Positions 1 through 9,589 of a stretch of 64,000 nt of DNA are shown piece after piece. Position 1 is the stretch's first letter, and every line of letters begins with the position of its first letter. Source of the DNA: Pseudomonas sp. 30_B (GTDB lineage Bacteria; Pseudomonadota; Gammaproteobacteria; Pseudomonadales; Pseudomonadaceae); NCBI RefSeq assembly GCF_017491605.1, contig NZ_JAFGYY010000007.1, forward strand, positions 124,001 through 188,000. The letters are read 5' to 3'. The notes below the pieces were generated by a model, which did no database searches, had not been told where the DNA came from, and was given only the letters and a program-made list of their open reading frames with translations. Made by a program: the position numbers and the translations under genes.

Positions 1-2656
1 TTTCGAAGGCTGGAAGATGACCGTCCGCGAAGTGGACGAGATCGACGGCCTGCTGATCTACCACGGCATCACCGCGCAGAACGACCAGCGCACCGTGCCG
101 GAGACCCAGCTGTCGAACTTCATCCAGTTCCGCCTTGCCAGCGACCGCCTGTTCGCCGGGCAGATCGACCCGATGTCCTGGTTCGGCCTGCGCTACCACA
201 CCCTGGAACACCGCACCCGTCTGCTGCAATCCTCCCTCTGGGGCCTGGGCGGCGCCCGCGCGCAACCCATCGCCCACCAGCTGCACATCGCCCGCGAAGT
301 TGCCGACCGTATGGCACCGCGCGTCCTGCTGGCTGACGAAGTGGGTCTGGGCAAGACCATCGAAGCAGGCCTGGTGATCCACCGCCAGCTGCTCTCCGGC
401 CGCGCCAGCCGCGTGCTGATCCTGGTGCCGGAAAACCTGCAGCACCAGTGGCTGGTGGAAATGCGCCGGCGCTTCAACCTGGAAGTCGCCCTGTTCGACC
501 GTGAGCGTTTCGTCGAGAGCGATGCCAGCAACCCCTTCGAAGACACCCAGCTGGCCCTGGTGGCGCTGGAGTGGCTGCGCGAGGACGAGCGCGCCCAGGA
601 CGCCGCCTTCGCCGCCGGTTGGGACCTGCTGGTCGTCGACGAAGCCCACCACCTCGTGTGGCACCCGGAACAGGCGAGCCCCGAATACCAGTTGGTGGAG
701 CAACTCTCGCAAGTCATCCCCGGCGTATTGCTGCTCACCGCGACCCCGGAACAACTGGGCCTGGACAGCCACTTCGCCCGTCTGCGCCTGCTCGACCCGG
801 ACCGCTTCCACGACCTGGAAGCCTTCCGCGCGGAAAGCAGCCAGTACCGCCCGGTCGCCGAGGCGGTGCAGGAGCTGATCGACCATGGACGTCTCTCCCC
901 CGCCGCCCGCGAGGCCATCCACGGCTTCCTCGGCAGCGAGGGCGACGACCTGCTGGCCAGCGTCGAGGGCGGTAATGAAGACGCCCGCGCCCGCCTGGTG
1001 CGCGAGCTGCTCGACCGCCACGGCACCGGCCGCGTGCTGTTCCGCAACACCCGCGCCGCCGTGCAAGGCTTCCCCGAGCGCCAGCTGCATCCGTACGCGC
1101 TGACCAACCCGGTGGAATACATGGAGCTGCCGATCGGCGAGCATCCGGACCTGTACCCGGAAGTCAGCTTCCAGGCCCAGGCCGAGGACGGCGACGAGAA
1201 CACCCGCTGGTGGCGCTTCGACCCGCGCGTCGACTGGCTGATCGACACCCTGAAGATGCTCAAGCAGTACAAGGTGCTGGTGATCTGCGCCCACGCCGAG
1301 ACCGCGCTGGACCTGGAAGACGCCCTGCGCCTGAAGTCCGGCATCCCGGCCACGGTGTTCCACGAAGGCATGAGCATCCTCGAACGCGACCGCGCCGCCG
1401 CCTACTTCGCCGACGAAGAGTTCGGCGCCCAGGTGCTGATCTGCTCGGAAATCGGTAGCGAAGGCCGCAACTTCCAGTTCGCCCACCACCTAGTGCTGTT
1501 CGACCTGCCGGCCCACCCGGACCAGCTGGAACAGCGCATCGGCCGCCTCGACCGGATCGGCCAGAAGCACACCATCCAGATCCACGTGCCGCACCTGGAG
1601 AACAGCCCGCAGGAACGCCTGTTCCAGTGGTACCACCAGGCACTGAACGCCTTCCTCAACACCTGCCCCACCGGCAACGCCCTGCAGCACCGCTTCGGCC
1701 CGCGCCTGGTGGAACTGCTCGATGGCGGCGACGACGACGCCTTCGCTGCCCTGCTCGCCGAAGGCAAGGCCGCCCGCGAGGCGCTGGAAGCCGAGATGCA
1801 CAGCGGTCGCGACCGCCTGCTGGAACTGAACTCCGGCGGCAGCGGTGAAGGCGAGGCGCTGGTGGAGGAGATCGAGGAACAGGACGACCAGTTCGCCCTG
1901 CCGATCTACATGGAGCGCCTGTTCGACACCTACGGCATCCACAGCGAGGATCACTCGGAGAACGCGCTGATCCTGCGCCCGAGCGAGAAGATGCTCGACG
2001 CCAGCTTCCCGCTGGGTGACGACGAAGGCGTGACCATCACCTACGACCGAGCCCAGGCCCTGGCCCGCGAGGACATGCAGTTCCTCACCTGGGAACATCC
2101 CATGGTGCAGGGCGGCATGGACCTGGTGCTGTCCGGCTCGCTGGGCAACACCTCGGTGGCACTGATCAAGAACAAGGCGCTCAAGCCCGGCACCGTGCTG
2201 CTGGAGCTGCTGTTCGTCAGCGAGGCCGTGGCGCCGCGCAAGCTGCAGCTCGGCCGCTTCCTGCCTCCGGTGGCGCTGCGCTGCCTGATGGATGCCAACG
2301 GCAACGACCTGTCCGCCCGCGTGTCCTTCGAAACCCTCAACGACCAGCTGGAAAGCGTGCCGCGCGCCAGCGCCAACAAGTTCGTGCAGGCCCAGCGCGA
2401 CGTGCTCGCCAAGCAGTTCGCACTGGCCGAGACCAAGATCGCCCCGCGCCATGCGGAGCGTGTGGAAGCGGCCCGCCAGCAACTGACCGCCACCCTGGAC
2501 GAGGAGCTGGCACGCCTGACCGCGCTCAAGGCCGTCAACCCCAGCGTGCGTGACAGCGAGCTGGACGCCCTGCGCAAGCAGCGCGACGACAGCCTGGCGA
2601 TGCTGGACAAGGCCTCGCTGCGCCTGGAGGCGATCCGCGTGCTGGTGGCGGGCTGA
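1..2656 (+). CDS. rapA: RNA polymerase-associated helicase RapA, 5' truncated by window edge
   Basis: Swi2/Snf2 ATPase that recycles stalled RNA polymerase after transcription. The reading frame is open back to base 2 without a start, so the N-terminal Tudor-like part (about 70 residues of a roughly 950-residue family) lies outside the window; the first Met seen, at 17, is internal. Visible helicase motifs, numbered from that Met: DEVGLGKT (Walker A, about 105), VVDEAHH (motif II, about 207), and [11 protein letters not shown] (motif VI, about 508). The C-terminal RapA-specific region ends in a Leu/Ala/Arg-rich helical tail. A strong intrinsic terminator follows at 2685. Identity is secure; function is from the family. 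Confidence 0.95.
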   Translation, partial: FEGWKMTVREVDEIDGLLIYHGITAQNDQRTVPETQLSNFIQFRLASDRLFAGQIDPMSWFGLRYHTLEHRTRLLQSSLWGLGGARAQPIAHQLHIAREVADRMAPRVLLADEVGLGKTIEAGLVIHRQLLSGRASRVLILVPENLQHQWLVEMRRRFNLEVALFDRERFVESDASNPFEDTQLALVALEWLREDERAQDAAFAAGWDLLVVDEAHHLVWHPEQASPEYQLVEQLSQVIPGVLLLTATPEQLGLDSHFARLRLLDPDRFHDLEAFRAESSQYRPVAEAVQELIDHGRLSPAAREAIHGFLGSEGDDLLASVEGGNEDARARLVRELLDRHGTGRVLFRNTRAAVQGFPERQLHPYALTNPVEYMELPIGEHPDLYPEVSFQAQAEDGDENTRWWRFDPRVDWLIDTLKMLKQYKVLVICAHAETALDLEDALRLKSGIPATVFHEGMSILERDRAAAYFADEEFGAQVLICSEIGSEGRNFQFAHHLVLFDLPAHPDQLEQRIGRLDRIGQKHTIQIHVPHLENSPQERLFQWYHQALNAFLNTCPTGNALQHRFGPRLVELLDGGDDDAFAALLAEGKAAREALEAEMHSGRDRLLELNSGGSGEGEALVEEIEEQDDQFALPIYMERLFDTYGIHSEDHSENALILRPSEKMLDASFPLGDDEGVTITYDRAQALAREDMQFLTWEHPMVQGGMDLVLSGSLGNTSVALIKNKALKPGTVLLELLFVSEAVAPRKLQLGRFLPPVALRCLMDANGNDLSARVSFETLNDQLESVPRASANKFVQAQRDVLAKQFALAETKIAPRHAERVEAARQQLTATLDEELARLTALKAVNPSVRDSELDALRKQRDDSLAMLDKASLRLEAIRVLVAG

Positions 2657-2684
2657 TCCTGATACCGAGCAAAGCGCAATGAAG

Positions 2685-2718
2685 AAGCCGCCACGGGGCA
2701 ACCTGTGGCGGCTTTTTT
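2685..2718 (+). terminator. intrinsic terminator after rapA
   Basis: Perfect 10-bp stem (AAGCCGCCAC / GTGGCGGCTT) with a 10-base loop, followed by a T run. It lies 28 bases after the rapA stop. Confidence 0.9.
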
Positions 2719-2741
2719 CATGGGCGCCGTTGCTCCCGGCT

Positions 2742-2839
2742 GCGTAGGAGCGGACTCCGTCCGCGATGTCGCATCGGCGGCTCCACGGGCAAGGCCGGCG
2801 CGTGACTGACACGATCGCGGACAGAGTCCGCTCCTACGC
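2742..2839. repeat. REP-type inverted repeat, GGACTCCGTCC class
   Basis: Two arms, GCGTAGGAGCGGACTC at the left and its complement at the right, each also containing CGCGAT/ATCGCG, separated by about 45 bases. The same arm sequence recurs at 28569-28642 and 62662-62740. The intergenic position and dyad form fit REP/BIME elements of Pseudomonas. Confidence 0.75.
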
Positions 2840-2983
2840 CCAGGCAGACAGCCGATCTGTGGAACAAGCCGCTCTATTCCCGGAATTTTCAGACACACCG
2901 ACTACCATTGACGCTGCGCAAGGGAATCTCGCCCTCGGAGGGATAGAGTTTTCTTACCAAGCCCACTGATTGAGGAACACATC

Positions 2984-3436
2984 ATGTACGAGCGCATTCT
3001 GGTAGCGGTGGACGGCAGTCCGGTTTCCGACCGCGCCCTGGTCGAGGCGGCCAAGCTGGCCAAGCTGAGCGGCGGCGAGCTGCGTGTCATCACCATCGTC
3101 GACAGCCCCCTGCGGCACCTGCCCGACTACGCCGTGTACTACAACCCCGAGCCGCTGCGCGAAGCCGCGCTGAAGGCTGCCGATGACATCCTGGCCAAGG
3201 CCAGGGAGCAGGTCGTCGATTTCCCGGTCAAAGCGGTGTTCGAGCGGGTCTGCCAGGAACGCGCCAGCGAGGAGATCGCCGAACGTATCGAAATCGAGGC
3301 CGACGCCTCCAAGGCTGACGTGATTGTCATGGGCACCCATGGCCGCCGAGGCGTGCGTCGCCTGATGCTGGGCAGCGTGGCCGAAGGCCTGATCCGCGTC
3401 AGCAACCGCCCGGTGCTGCTGGTACGCGACAAGTAA
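2984..3436 (+). CDS. universal stress protein, UspA family
   Basis: 150-residue single Usp domain. The C-terminal GTHGRRGVRRLMLGSVAEG is the G-2x-G-9x-G(S) nucleotide-binding signature of ATP-binding Usp proteins. The N-terminal MYERILVAVDGSPVSDRAL is the usual first beta strand and Asp-containing loop. Cytoplasmic; the family helps survival under starvation, stress or anaerobiosis. It is monocistronic, bounded by the rapA terminator region and its own terminator at 3456. The neighbour order rapA-usp-phosphoethanolamine transferase agrees with my memory of PA3308-PA3310. Confidence 0.93.
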   Translation: MYERILVAVDGSPVSDRALVEAAKLAKLSGGELRVITIVDSPLRHLPDYAVYYNPEPLREAALKAADDILAKAREQVVDFPVKAVFERVCQERASEEIAERIEIEADASKADVIVMGTHGRRGVRRLMLGSVAEGLIRVSNRPVLLVRDK

Positions 3437-3455
3437 CTCCAGCGCCGAAAAACGC

Positions 3456-3491
3456 AAAGGCCCTGCGGTGTATGCCGCAGGGCCTTTCTTT
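3456..3491. terminator. bidirectional terminator between usp and the phosphoethanolamine transferase
   Basis: Perfect 13-bp stem (AAAGGCCCTGCGG and its complement) with loop TGTATG. T-rich flanks occur on both strands (CTTTTT on plus, GCGTTTTT on minus), so it can end both convergent transcripts. Confidence 0.9.
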
Positions 3492-3505
3492 TTGCTGCCG
3501 CCCTC

Positions 3506-5164
3506 TTACTGGGCGGCCGTCATGTTGCGTCGGCAGGAATGGAAGATGTCCAGGTCCGGCTGGTAGAGACTGGTGCGTACGTCGTACAGGCCGAGCACCG
3601 AGTGGAACAGGTTGTCGTGGCTCAGTTCATCGGCCTTGGCCTTGGTTTCCAGGCAGCCGCGATCGATGCCCAGGTCACCCAATGCACCATTGCCGAACCA
3701 CATCACCATCGGCACGTGAGTCTGCGCCTTCGGCGCGATGGCGTAGGGCGCCGCGTGCAGATAGACGCCATTCTCGCCCAGCGATTCGCCGTGGTCGGAA
3801 ACGTAGAGCATCGAGGTGTCGAAGCGGCCTTCATTGCGCTTGAGCAACTCAACCACCTTGGACAGGAAGAAGTCGGTGTAGAGGATGGTGTTGTCGTAGA
3901 CGTTCACCAGCTCCTCGCTGCTGCAACTGCCCAGCTGGTTGGTGTGGCACACCGGCTTGAAGCGTTCCAGGCTCTTCGGATAGCGGTCGTAGTACTCCGG
4001 ACCGTGGCTGCCGTCGGCGTGCAGGACGATGATGGCGTTGTCTTTCAGGCCGTCGATGTAGGCCTGCAGGTCCTGCAGCAGGGCTTCGTCCAGGCAGTTC
4101 TTGCCGTCGCAGAAGGGGCCGGGCTGGGTCTTGGGGATGTCGCGGTTCGGCACGCGCAGGCAGGTGCCCTTGCAGTCGCTGTTATTGTCCAGCCAGAGCA
4201 CTGACACACCCACCCGCTGCAGTACGTCGAGCAGCCCCTGGTAGGTCTTGCCCTTCTTGTCGCTGTAGTCCTCGCGGGGGAACTTGGAGAACATGCAGGG
4301 CACCGACACCGCAGTAGAGGTACCGCAGGAGCTGACATTGGCGAAGTTGATGATATCGAGCTTGGCCAGCTCCGGGTTGGTCTCGCGGGCATAGCCGTTG
4401 AGGGAGAAGTGGTCGGCGCGGGCGGTTTCACCGACCACGAAGATCATCAGCGACTTCTTGCCGTCGGCGCGCACACGCTGTGTCGCCACGGCGTCCTCGC
4501 CGATCGGCTGCACCACCAGGTTTTCCTTGATGCCCAGGCGCTGCTTGGCGTACTTGCTCACCGCGTAGATGTAGTTGGTCGGGTTGATGAAGTGGGTCAG
4601 CTTGTCTTCCTGGCGGAACACCGGCGCATAGGTGGAATAGAAGCTGCCCACGGAAACCGCCACCACCGCCACGCAAGCGACGATCACCAGGACCTTGTTG
4701 AGCAGGCCGCGGAAGAACGGGCGATAAGTCACCGGGGTCCGCCAGATGATGGCCGCCGGCAGAACGCCCAGCACCAGCAGGTAGCCGACCATCCGCGCAC
4801 TGAACAGGGCCGCGGCTTCGCCGGGGTTGGTCTCGAACACGTTCTGCACCATCACCGTGTCGATGACCACGCCATAGGTGTTCATGAAGTAGGCCGCGCC
4901 GGCGGAGACCAGCGCCACCAGGGTCAGCGCCGGCTTGAGCAGCGGACGGAACGACACCAGCGTCAGCAACAGGGTGAAGGCCGCCCAGAGGAAGAAGGCG
5001 AACGAGAGGAAGAAGCCGGCACCTTTCACACCTTCCAGCGGCACCAGGTTGTTCAGCGCCTTCCAGGTCGCGACGTTGTAGAAGAGCACCAGGGCCAGGG
5101 AAAACAGCAGGACCAGCCGCGTGGAACTGATCTGCGGGATGAGGTGGCGTTTACCCTCAGCCAT
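3506..5164 (-). CDS. phosphoethanolamine transferase, EptA/CptA family
   Basis: Inner-membrane alkaline-phosphatase-fold enzyme (552 residues from this start) that moves phosphoethanolamine from phosphatidylethanolamine onto lipid A or core sugars, usually lowering cationic peptide binding. There are about five N-terminal hydrophobic segments (residues 10-190), then a periplasmic catalytic domain. The nucleophile Thr is in GETARADHF (about 245), and the metal-site motif SDHGESLGENG lies near 458. Paired cysteines (SSCGTS/PCMF, DCKGTC, CDGKNC) fit the family's disulfides. An in-frame extension upstream exists, but the Met at 5164 has GGAG at good spacing. P. aeruginosa has two such paralogs as I recall; this position matches the less studied one, so the acceptor is uncertain. 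Confidence 0.9.
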   Translation of the reverse strand: MAEGKRHLIPQISSTRLVLLFSLALVLFYNVATWKALNNLVPLEGVKGAGFFLSFAFFLWAAFTLLLTLVSFRPLLKPALTLVALVSAGAAYFMNTYGVVIDTVMVQNVFETNPGEAAALFSARMVGYLLVLGVLPAAIIWRTPVTYRPFFRGLLNKVLVIVACVAVVAVSVGSFYSTYAPVFRQEDKLTHFINPTNYIYAVSKYAKQRLGIKENLVVQPIGEDAVATQRVRADGKKSLMIFVVGETARADHFSLNGYARETNPELAKLDIINFANVSSCGTSTAVSVPCMFSKFPREDYSDKKGKTYQGLLDVLQRVGVSVLWLDNNSDCKGTCLRVPNRDIPKTQPGPFCDGKNCLDEALLQDLQAYIDGLKDNAIIVLHADGSHGPEYYDRYPKSLERFKPVCHTNQLGSCSSEELVNVYDNTILYTDFFLSKVVELLKRNEGRFDTSMLYVSDHGESLGENGVYLHAAPYAIAPKAQTHVPMVMWFGNGALGDLGIDRGCLETKAKADELSHDNLFHSVLGLYDVRTSLYQPDLDIFHSCRRNMTAAQ

Positions 5165-5461
5165 CGAGTGCACTCCTTGAACTGCAAAAGTCGGATTGGA
5201 AACGTGAATGGGAAGGCCTGCCGGCCAGCGGCGGTACTTTAGCGGCAAGTTGGTCAAAAGTGTGTCAATTCGAAGACGTCATCCGGCACATCGGAAGCCG
5301 GATGCCCATTCGGTCTGGCACGACCGTACGTCGGAGGCACTTCGCCACTCCGTCGGAAACGCAGATCCCGGCTTGCAGGGCAATGACCACCCCCTAGACT
5401 GACATCAAAGTGATATCTCCCCCGTGCCTCGACCACATCCCGACATCTGGAGCTCCCGGCT
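5165..5461. other. divergent intergenic region
   Basis: Upstream region for both the phosphoethanolamine transferase (minus) and the c-di-GMP gene (plus). A TTGACA hexamer reads on the minus strand at 5263-5268, but I do not see a convincing matching -10. No repeat or operator is recognised. Confidence 0.4.
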
Positions 5462-7624
5462 ATGGAATGGCAGAAGGACGCCGTACCCGACGCTGTGCTG
5501 TTGGAGTGCACCCACAACCCCGGTCTGGTGCTGCTATCCATCCTCATCGCCTGTGCCGCCAGCTACGTCGCGCTGAGCATCGCCGGCCTGATGCTCCGTT
5601 CGCCCCGGCAGGCATGGCGCTGGCAGTGGGTAGGCGGCATCTGCCTGGGCAGCGGCATCTGGTCGATGCACTTCGTCGCCATGCTCGCCTTCCGCCCCGC
5701 CGTGCCGGTGCACTTCAGCAGCGGCCTGACCCTGCTGTCACTGCTCATCGCCATCGGCACCTCGGTCGTCGCGATGCGCCTGCTGATCCGCGCCGGGCTC
5801 AGCCCGCAGCAACACCTGCTGGCCGCCTGTTGCATCGGCGCAAGCATCGCCGGCATGCACTACACCGGGATGGCAGCCATCCAGGCGCCGCCGATGCAGC
5901 ATTACGACCCGTCGCTGGTGGCGCTGTCGGTACTGATAGCGATCCTGGTGGCCTATGTCGCGCTGGTGCTCACCCCGGTCCTCAACCGGCAGCCTGCGGA
6001 TCGCCAGTGGCTCTACCAGCTCCTCGCCAGCCTGCTGCTCGGCAGCGCCATTGCCGGCATGCATTTCACCGGCATGGCGGCGCTGACCCTGACGCTGCCC
6101 AGTTGGGTGGTGCCGGTTGCCGACGCCGCCCAGGGCAACGCCATCCAGCTCGGCGTGATGGTCGGACTGCTGGCCCTGGCGGTGGTACTCGCCGGGCTCT
6201 GGGCCGCCTGGATCGACGAGAGCCTGGCAAGCAAGGAAAGCGAACTGAACCGGGTCAACACCCTGCTCAGCCAGCTCGACCACGCCAATGCCTCCCTGCA
6301 GCAACTGGCGCGCGTCGACGGCCTGACCGGCCTGCACAACCGCACGGCGCTGAACGAGGAGTTCGCCCTGCGCCTGGAGCGCAACCGCAAGAAGGGCCAG
6401 GGCATGGCGGTGATCCTGCTGGACCTGGACCACTTCAAGCGGGTCAACGACTCCCTCGGCCACGCCGCTGGCGACGAACTGCTGTGCATCGTTTCCGGGC
6501 GCATTCGCAGCGCCCTGCGCGGCTCCGACCTGCTGGCCCGCTTCGGCGGCGACGAGTTCTGCATCCTTGCCGACCTGGGCGAGGATCACGAAGCGCGCAT
6601 CCTCTCCCAGCGCCTGATGCAACGCATGAAGGAGCCCATCACCACCGCCGGGCGCAGCCTGGTGATGACCCTGAGCGTCGGCATCAGCCTGTTTCCCAAT
6701 GACGGCGACCAGGCAGAGGAGCTGCTCAAGCACGCCGACCTGGCCCTGTACCAATCCAAGGGCAACGGTCGCAACGCCACCCACTTCTTCAGCCCGCACC
6801 TGAAGACCAAGGCCACCCAGGAGCTGCAGCTGGAAGAGGAACTGCGCAAGGCGCTGTGGGACGACGAGCTGGTGCTCTATTACCAGCCGATCCTGCGCAT
6901 CGGCAACGGCGGGGTGGAGCAACTGGAGGCGCTGGTGCGCTGGAAGCATCCGGTCCACGGCCTGCTGTCGCCGGACCGTTTCATCAACCTGGCGATCGCC
7001 AACGGCCTGATCGGCGCGCTGGATGCCTGGGTGCTCCGCCAGGCCTGCCAGGATCTGCGCCGCCTGCATGACCTGGGCTTTACCGAACTGCGGGTAGCGG
7101 TGAACTGCTGTGCCAGCAACCTGGGCCGCGCCAGCCTGGTGGAAGAAGTGCAACGCACCCTGGACGAGGCCGGTCTGCCGGCCCGCTACCTGGAGCTGGA
7201 GGTCACCGAAAATGCGGTGGTGGCCAACATCGACCAGGCCATTCCACTGCTCAATCGCCTGCGGGAACTGGGCGTGAGCCTGTCGATAGACGACTTCGGC
7301 ACCGGCTATTCGTCGCTGTCGTACCTGCGCCAGCTACCGCTGGATGCCCTGAAGGTGGACCGCTCCTTCATTTGCGACGTGCCCCAGTCCCAGCGTGACG
7401 GCGAGATCGCCCAGGCGATCATCGCCATGGCGCAGAAACTGCACCTGAAGGTGATCGCCGAAGGTGTCGAGCACCCGCAGCAGCTGGCCTTCCTGCGCGA
7501 AAACAACTGCGAACTGGCGCAGGGCTACCTGTTCAGCCGCCCCCTGCCCCTCTCCGCGCTGGTGGAGTTCCTCGACGCCTACCACGAAGGCAGCGAGTCG
7601 ACGCTGTTACGCAATCAGGCCTGA
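5462..7624 (+). CDS. MHYT-GGDEF-EAL membrane c-di-GMP enzyme (NbdA/MucR type)
   Basis: 720 residues. The N-terminal MHYT sensor has seven hydrophobic segments and carries three motif copies (SMHFVAM, GMHYTGM, GMHFTGM); MHYT domains are proposed to bind copper and sense NO, O2 or CO. The GGDEF domain has an intact FGGDEF (about 360) and an upstream inhibitory-site RGSD. The EAL domain has EALVRWKHP (about 488), LEVTEN, DDFGTGYSSL, LKVDRSF, AEGVE and QGYLF, so both cyclase and phosphodiesterase sites look complete. Its position downstream of rapA-usp-ept suggests an ortholog of PA3311 (NbdA), whose GGDEF I recall as degenerate (AGDEF). The 3' end overlaps the convergent hyi gene by 18 bases. 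Confidence 0.93.
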   Translation: MEWQKDAVPDAVLLECTHNPGLVLLSILIACAASYVALSIAGLMLRSPRQAWRWQWVGGICLGSGIWSMHFVAMLAFRPAVPVHFSSGLTLLSLLIAIGTSVVAMRLLIRAGLSPQQHLLAACCIGASIAGMHYTGMAAIQAPPMQHYDPSLVALSVLIAILVAYVALVLTPVLNRQPADRQWLYQLLASLLLGSAIAGMHFTGMAALTLTLPSWVVPVADAAQGNAIQLGVMVGLLALAVVLAGLWAAWIDESLASKESELNRVNTLLSQLDHANASLQQLARVDGLTGLHNRTALNEEFALRLERNRKKGQGMAVILLDLDHFKRVNDSLGHAAGDELLCIVSGRIRSALRGSDLLARFGGDEFCILADLGEDHEARILSQRLMQRMKEPITTAGRSLVMTLSVGISLFPNDGDQAEELLKHADLALYQSKGNGRNATHFFSPHLKTKATQELQLEEELRKALWDDELVLYYQPILRIGNGGVEQLEALVRWKHPVHGLLSPDRFINLAIANGLIGALDAWVLRQACQDLRRLHDLGFTELRVAVNCCASNLGRASLVEEVQRTLDEAGLPARYLELEVTENAVVANIDQAIPLLNRLRELGVSLSIDDFGTGYSSLSYLRQLPLDALKVDRSFICDVPQSQRDGEIAQAIIAMAQKLHLKVIAEGVEHPQQLAFLRENNCELAQGYLFSRPLPLSALVEFLDAYHEGSESTLLRNQA

Positions 7625-8395
7625 ACGCCAGCGCGGCAGCCAGCGCAGCGAGTCGGCGGTGGTGCCGGTCGGTCGGTATTCCGCCCCCAGCCAGCCCTCG
7701 TAGCCGACGTCATCGAGCACCTGCAGCGGCACTTCGAAGTCCATCTCGCCGGAGCCCGGCTCGCCGCGCTCGGGGTAGTCGGCGAACTGCACGTGGCCGA
7801 TCTGGCCCATCAGCGCATAGATGCAATCCACCAGTTCCAGGCCCATGCGCGCCATGTGGTAGAGGTCCAGCTGGGCGCGCAGGTTTTCCCGGGCCACGCG
7901 CTCGAGCATGTCCTGCAGGTGTTCCGGGGTATTGAGCAGGAAGTCCTTCATGTCGTGGCAATTGATGGCTTCCATCAGCACGTCGGTGCCACTGCCGGCG
8001 AAGGCGTCGCAGGTGGCGCGCAGGCGCTCGGCCAGGGTCTGCAGGGCGACCTCGCGCTCCAGGCCCTCGACCAGACGGCCAGCCAGTACGTTCACGTGCT
8101 GCGGCTTGACGACACGCGCGTACTCCAGCGCCTGGGCCAGCGCCGCGTCGAACTCCGCCGCACGCGCAGGCACCGCGGCGATACCCGGGCCGCCCTGCAT
8201 CAGGTCGCCGGCGGGCAGGTTGATCAGCACCAGCGGCAGGCCGGCGTCATCCAGTGCGGCCTTCAGTTGCTCGGCCGGGACGTCGTAGGGGAACTGGATT
8301 TCCACGCCATCGAAGCCGGCCTTGGCGGCAGCGTCGATACGCTGCAGCAACGGGACTTCGGTGAACAGCAGGGACAGGTTGGCGCAGAGTTTCAT
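7607..8395 (-). CDS. hyi: hydroxypyruvate isomerase family TIM-barrel protein
   Basis: 262 residues of the xylose-isomerase-like AP-endonuclease-2 fold. The opening MKLCANLSLLFTEVPLLQR and the metal-binding segments MEAINCHDMKDFLL and FADYPERGEPGSGEMDF are characteristic of Hyi/OtnI enzymes. Hyi interconverts hydroxypyruvate and tartronate semialdehyde in glyoxylate use. It overlaps the upstream dehydrogenase gene (ATGA, 8392-8395), so the two are translationally coupled. No glyoxylate carboligase is next to it. The related 2-oxo-tetronate isomerase OtnI cannot be excluded, but no otnK/otnC partner is present. Substrate is moderately sure. Confidence 0.85.
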   Translation of the reverse strand: MKLCANLSLLFTEVPLLQRIDAAAKAGFDGVEIQFPYDVPAEQLKAALDDAGLPLVLINLPAGDLMQGGPGIAAVPARAAEFDAALAQALEYARVVKPQHVNVLAGRLVEGLEREVALQTLAERLRATCDAFAGSGTDVLMEAINCHDMKDFLLNTPEHLQDMLERVARENLRAQLDLYHMARMGLELVDCIYALMGQIGHVQFADYPERGEPGSGEMDFEVPLQVLDDVGYEGWLGAEYRPTGTTADSLRWLPRWRSGLIA

Positions 8396-9288
8396 TCAGG
8401 TAATTCCTTCGACTGGCGGTATTGCTCGACCAGGGTAGCCGGGTCGCGTTCGAGATTGCCCTGGCTGCCGTGCAGGCGCATCAGTTGCGCGGCGAGGCCG
8501 CTCATGGGCGTGGCCGAGCCTTCCTCGCGGGAAAGCTTCACGGCCGTGTCCAGGTCCTTGAGCAGCGTGCGCACATGCCACTTCACCGGTTCGAAGCGGC
8601 TCTCGGCCATCTGCGGGGCAAGGATCTGCAGGGGTTTGGAATCGGCGAAGCCACCGGCCAGCGCCGGGGCGATCAGGCTGGCATCGACGCCGGACTTTTC
8701 CGCCAACGCCACCACCTCGGCGATCACCAGCGCGTTGCAGGCGACAATCATCTGGTTGCACACCTTGGTCACCTGCCCGGCGCCGACATCCCCCATGCGC
8801 GTCAGGCGTTGGCCGAGGTTGGCCAGGATCGGCCGTACGCGCTCGATATCCTCGACACAGCCGCCGGCCATGATCGCCAGGGTGCCGGCCTCGGCGCCCG
8901 GCGTGCCGCCGGACACCGGGGCGTCGATCCAGCGCATGCCCGTACGCGCTTCCAGCTCGGCGGCCATTTCGCGGGTGGCGGCTGGCTCCAGGCTGGAGAA
9001 GTCCACCAGCACCTGCCCGGCGCGGGCGCTCTCGACGATGCCGTCGGCACCGAACACCACCTCGCGCACGGCGGCGGTATCGGCCAGGCAGAGCATCACC
9101 ACCTCGGCATCGGCGCACAGCTGTGCCGGAGTCTCCACGGCGCGGGCGCCCTCCCCGGCGAGCAGTTCGCGCTTGCCGGCGGAACGGTTCCACACGGTCA
9201 GCGGGTAGCCGGCGGCGAGCAGTCGACGGGACATGGGCACGCCCATCAGGCCGAGGCCGGCGAAAGCAATGGAAGGCAGGGCAGACAT
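8392..9288 (-). CDS. NAD(P)-dependent 2-hydroxy-3-oxopropionate / 3-hydroxyisobutyrate dehydrogenase family protein
   Basis: 298-residue beta-hydroxyacid dehydrogenase. The N-terminal Rossmann signature is FAGLGLMGVPMSRRLLAAG. The substrate-site motif DAPVSGGTPGAEAGTLAIMAGG sits near residue 120, and the catalytic Lys is in GAGQVTKVCNQM (about 170). Members include tartronate semialdehyde reductase (GarR/GlxR) and 3-hydroxyisobutyrate dehydrogenase. Coupling to hyi favours tartronate semialdehyde reduction to glycerate; a glycerate kinase gene lies at 38748-39887 but is not linked. The GTTACAGATG upstream gives a weak ribosome binding site (GGAG further up). Confidence 0.85.
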   Translation of the reverse strand: MSALPSIAFAGLGLMGVPMSRRLLAAGYPLTVWNRSAGKRELLAGEGARAVETPAQLCADAEVVMLCLADTAAVREVVFGADGIVESARAGQVLVDFSSLEPAATREMAAELEARTGMRWIDAPVSGGTPGAEAGTLAIMAGGCVEDIERVRPILANLGQRLTRMGDVGAGQVTKVCNQMIVACNALVIAEVVALAEKSGVDASLIAPALAGGFADSKPLQILAPQMAESRFEPVKWHVRTLLKDLDTAVKLSREEGSATPMSGLAAQLMRLHGSQGNLERDPATLVEQYRQSKELPE

Positions 9289-9589
9289 CTGTAACTCCTG
9301 TGAGGCAAAATAGCGGGCACGGGGGCGGCCATCTTAACCCCCGCGAAGGCAAAGAGCCTGCTGAGGATCTCGCGAGCTAGCGCAGAACAAGGCGAGAAGG
9401 GACGAGGAGCGGAGCGTAAATGAGCATCCGAGGCCATTCTCAACGCCGTTCTGCCGACGCGCAGCAGATCATCAGCCGGCTCGAAGGCCGAGCCTGCCGG
9501 CAGTGCGTGCTCCCTGGGTCGGGGAATACGCGGGCAGACAGCCGCTAAACTTCCCAGGCTTTTTCCGCTATTGAACCGGAGACTGCTCC
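9289..9589. other. intergenic region with a long imperfect palindrome
   Basis: About 300 bases between the divergent dehydrogenase and ABC binding-protein genes. No gene is seen. Bases 9366-9470 form an imperfect palindrome with GATCT/AGATC ends (separate entry). The gene at 9590 is preceded by GGAGACTGCTCC. Confidence 0.5.
9366..9470. repeat. imperfect palindromic element with GATCT ends
   Basis: The left end GATCTCGCGAGCTAGCGCAG and the right end (read on minus) GATCTGCTGCGCGTCGGCAG share the ends GATCT and GCAGAAC and then GAGAA with small gaps, about 105 bases in all. I have a recollection of similar sequences scattered between Pseudomonas genes, but cannot confirm here. It is not the GTAGGAGCG repeat class. 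Confidence 0.45.

Larger units (their letters stand above)
2657..2983. other. intergenic region between rapA and usp
   Basis: No gene is seen. It holds the rapA terminator, one REP-type inverted repeat pair (2742-2839) and about 140 bases of leader before the stress protein gene. The start at 2984 is preceded by GAGGAACACATC, giving a usable ribosome binding site. I could not place a convincing promoter. Confidence 0.6.
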
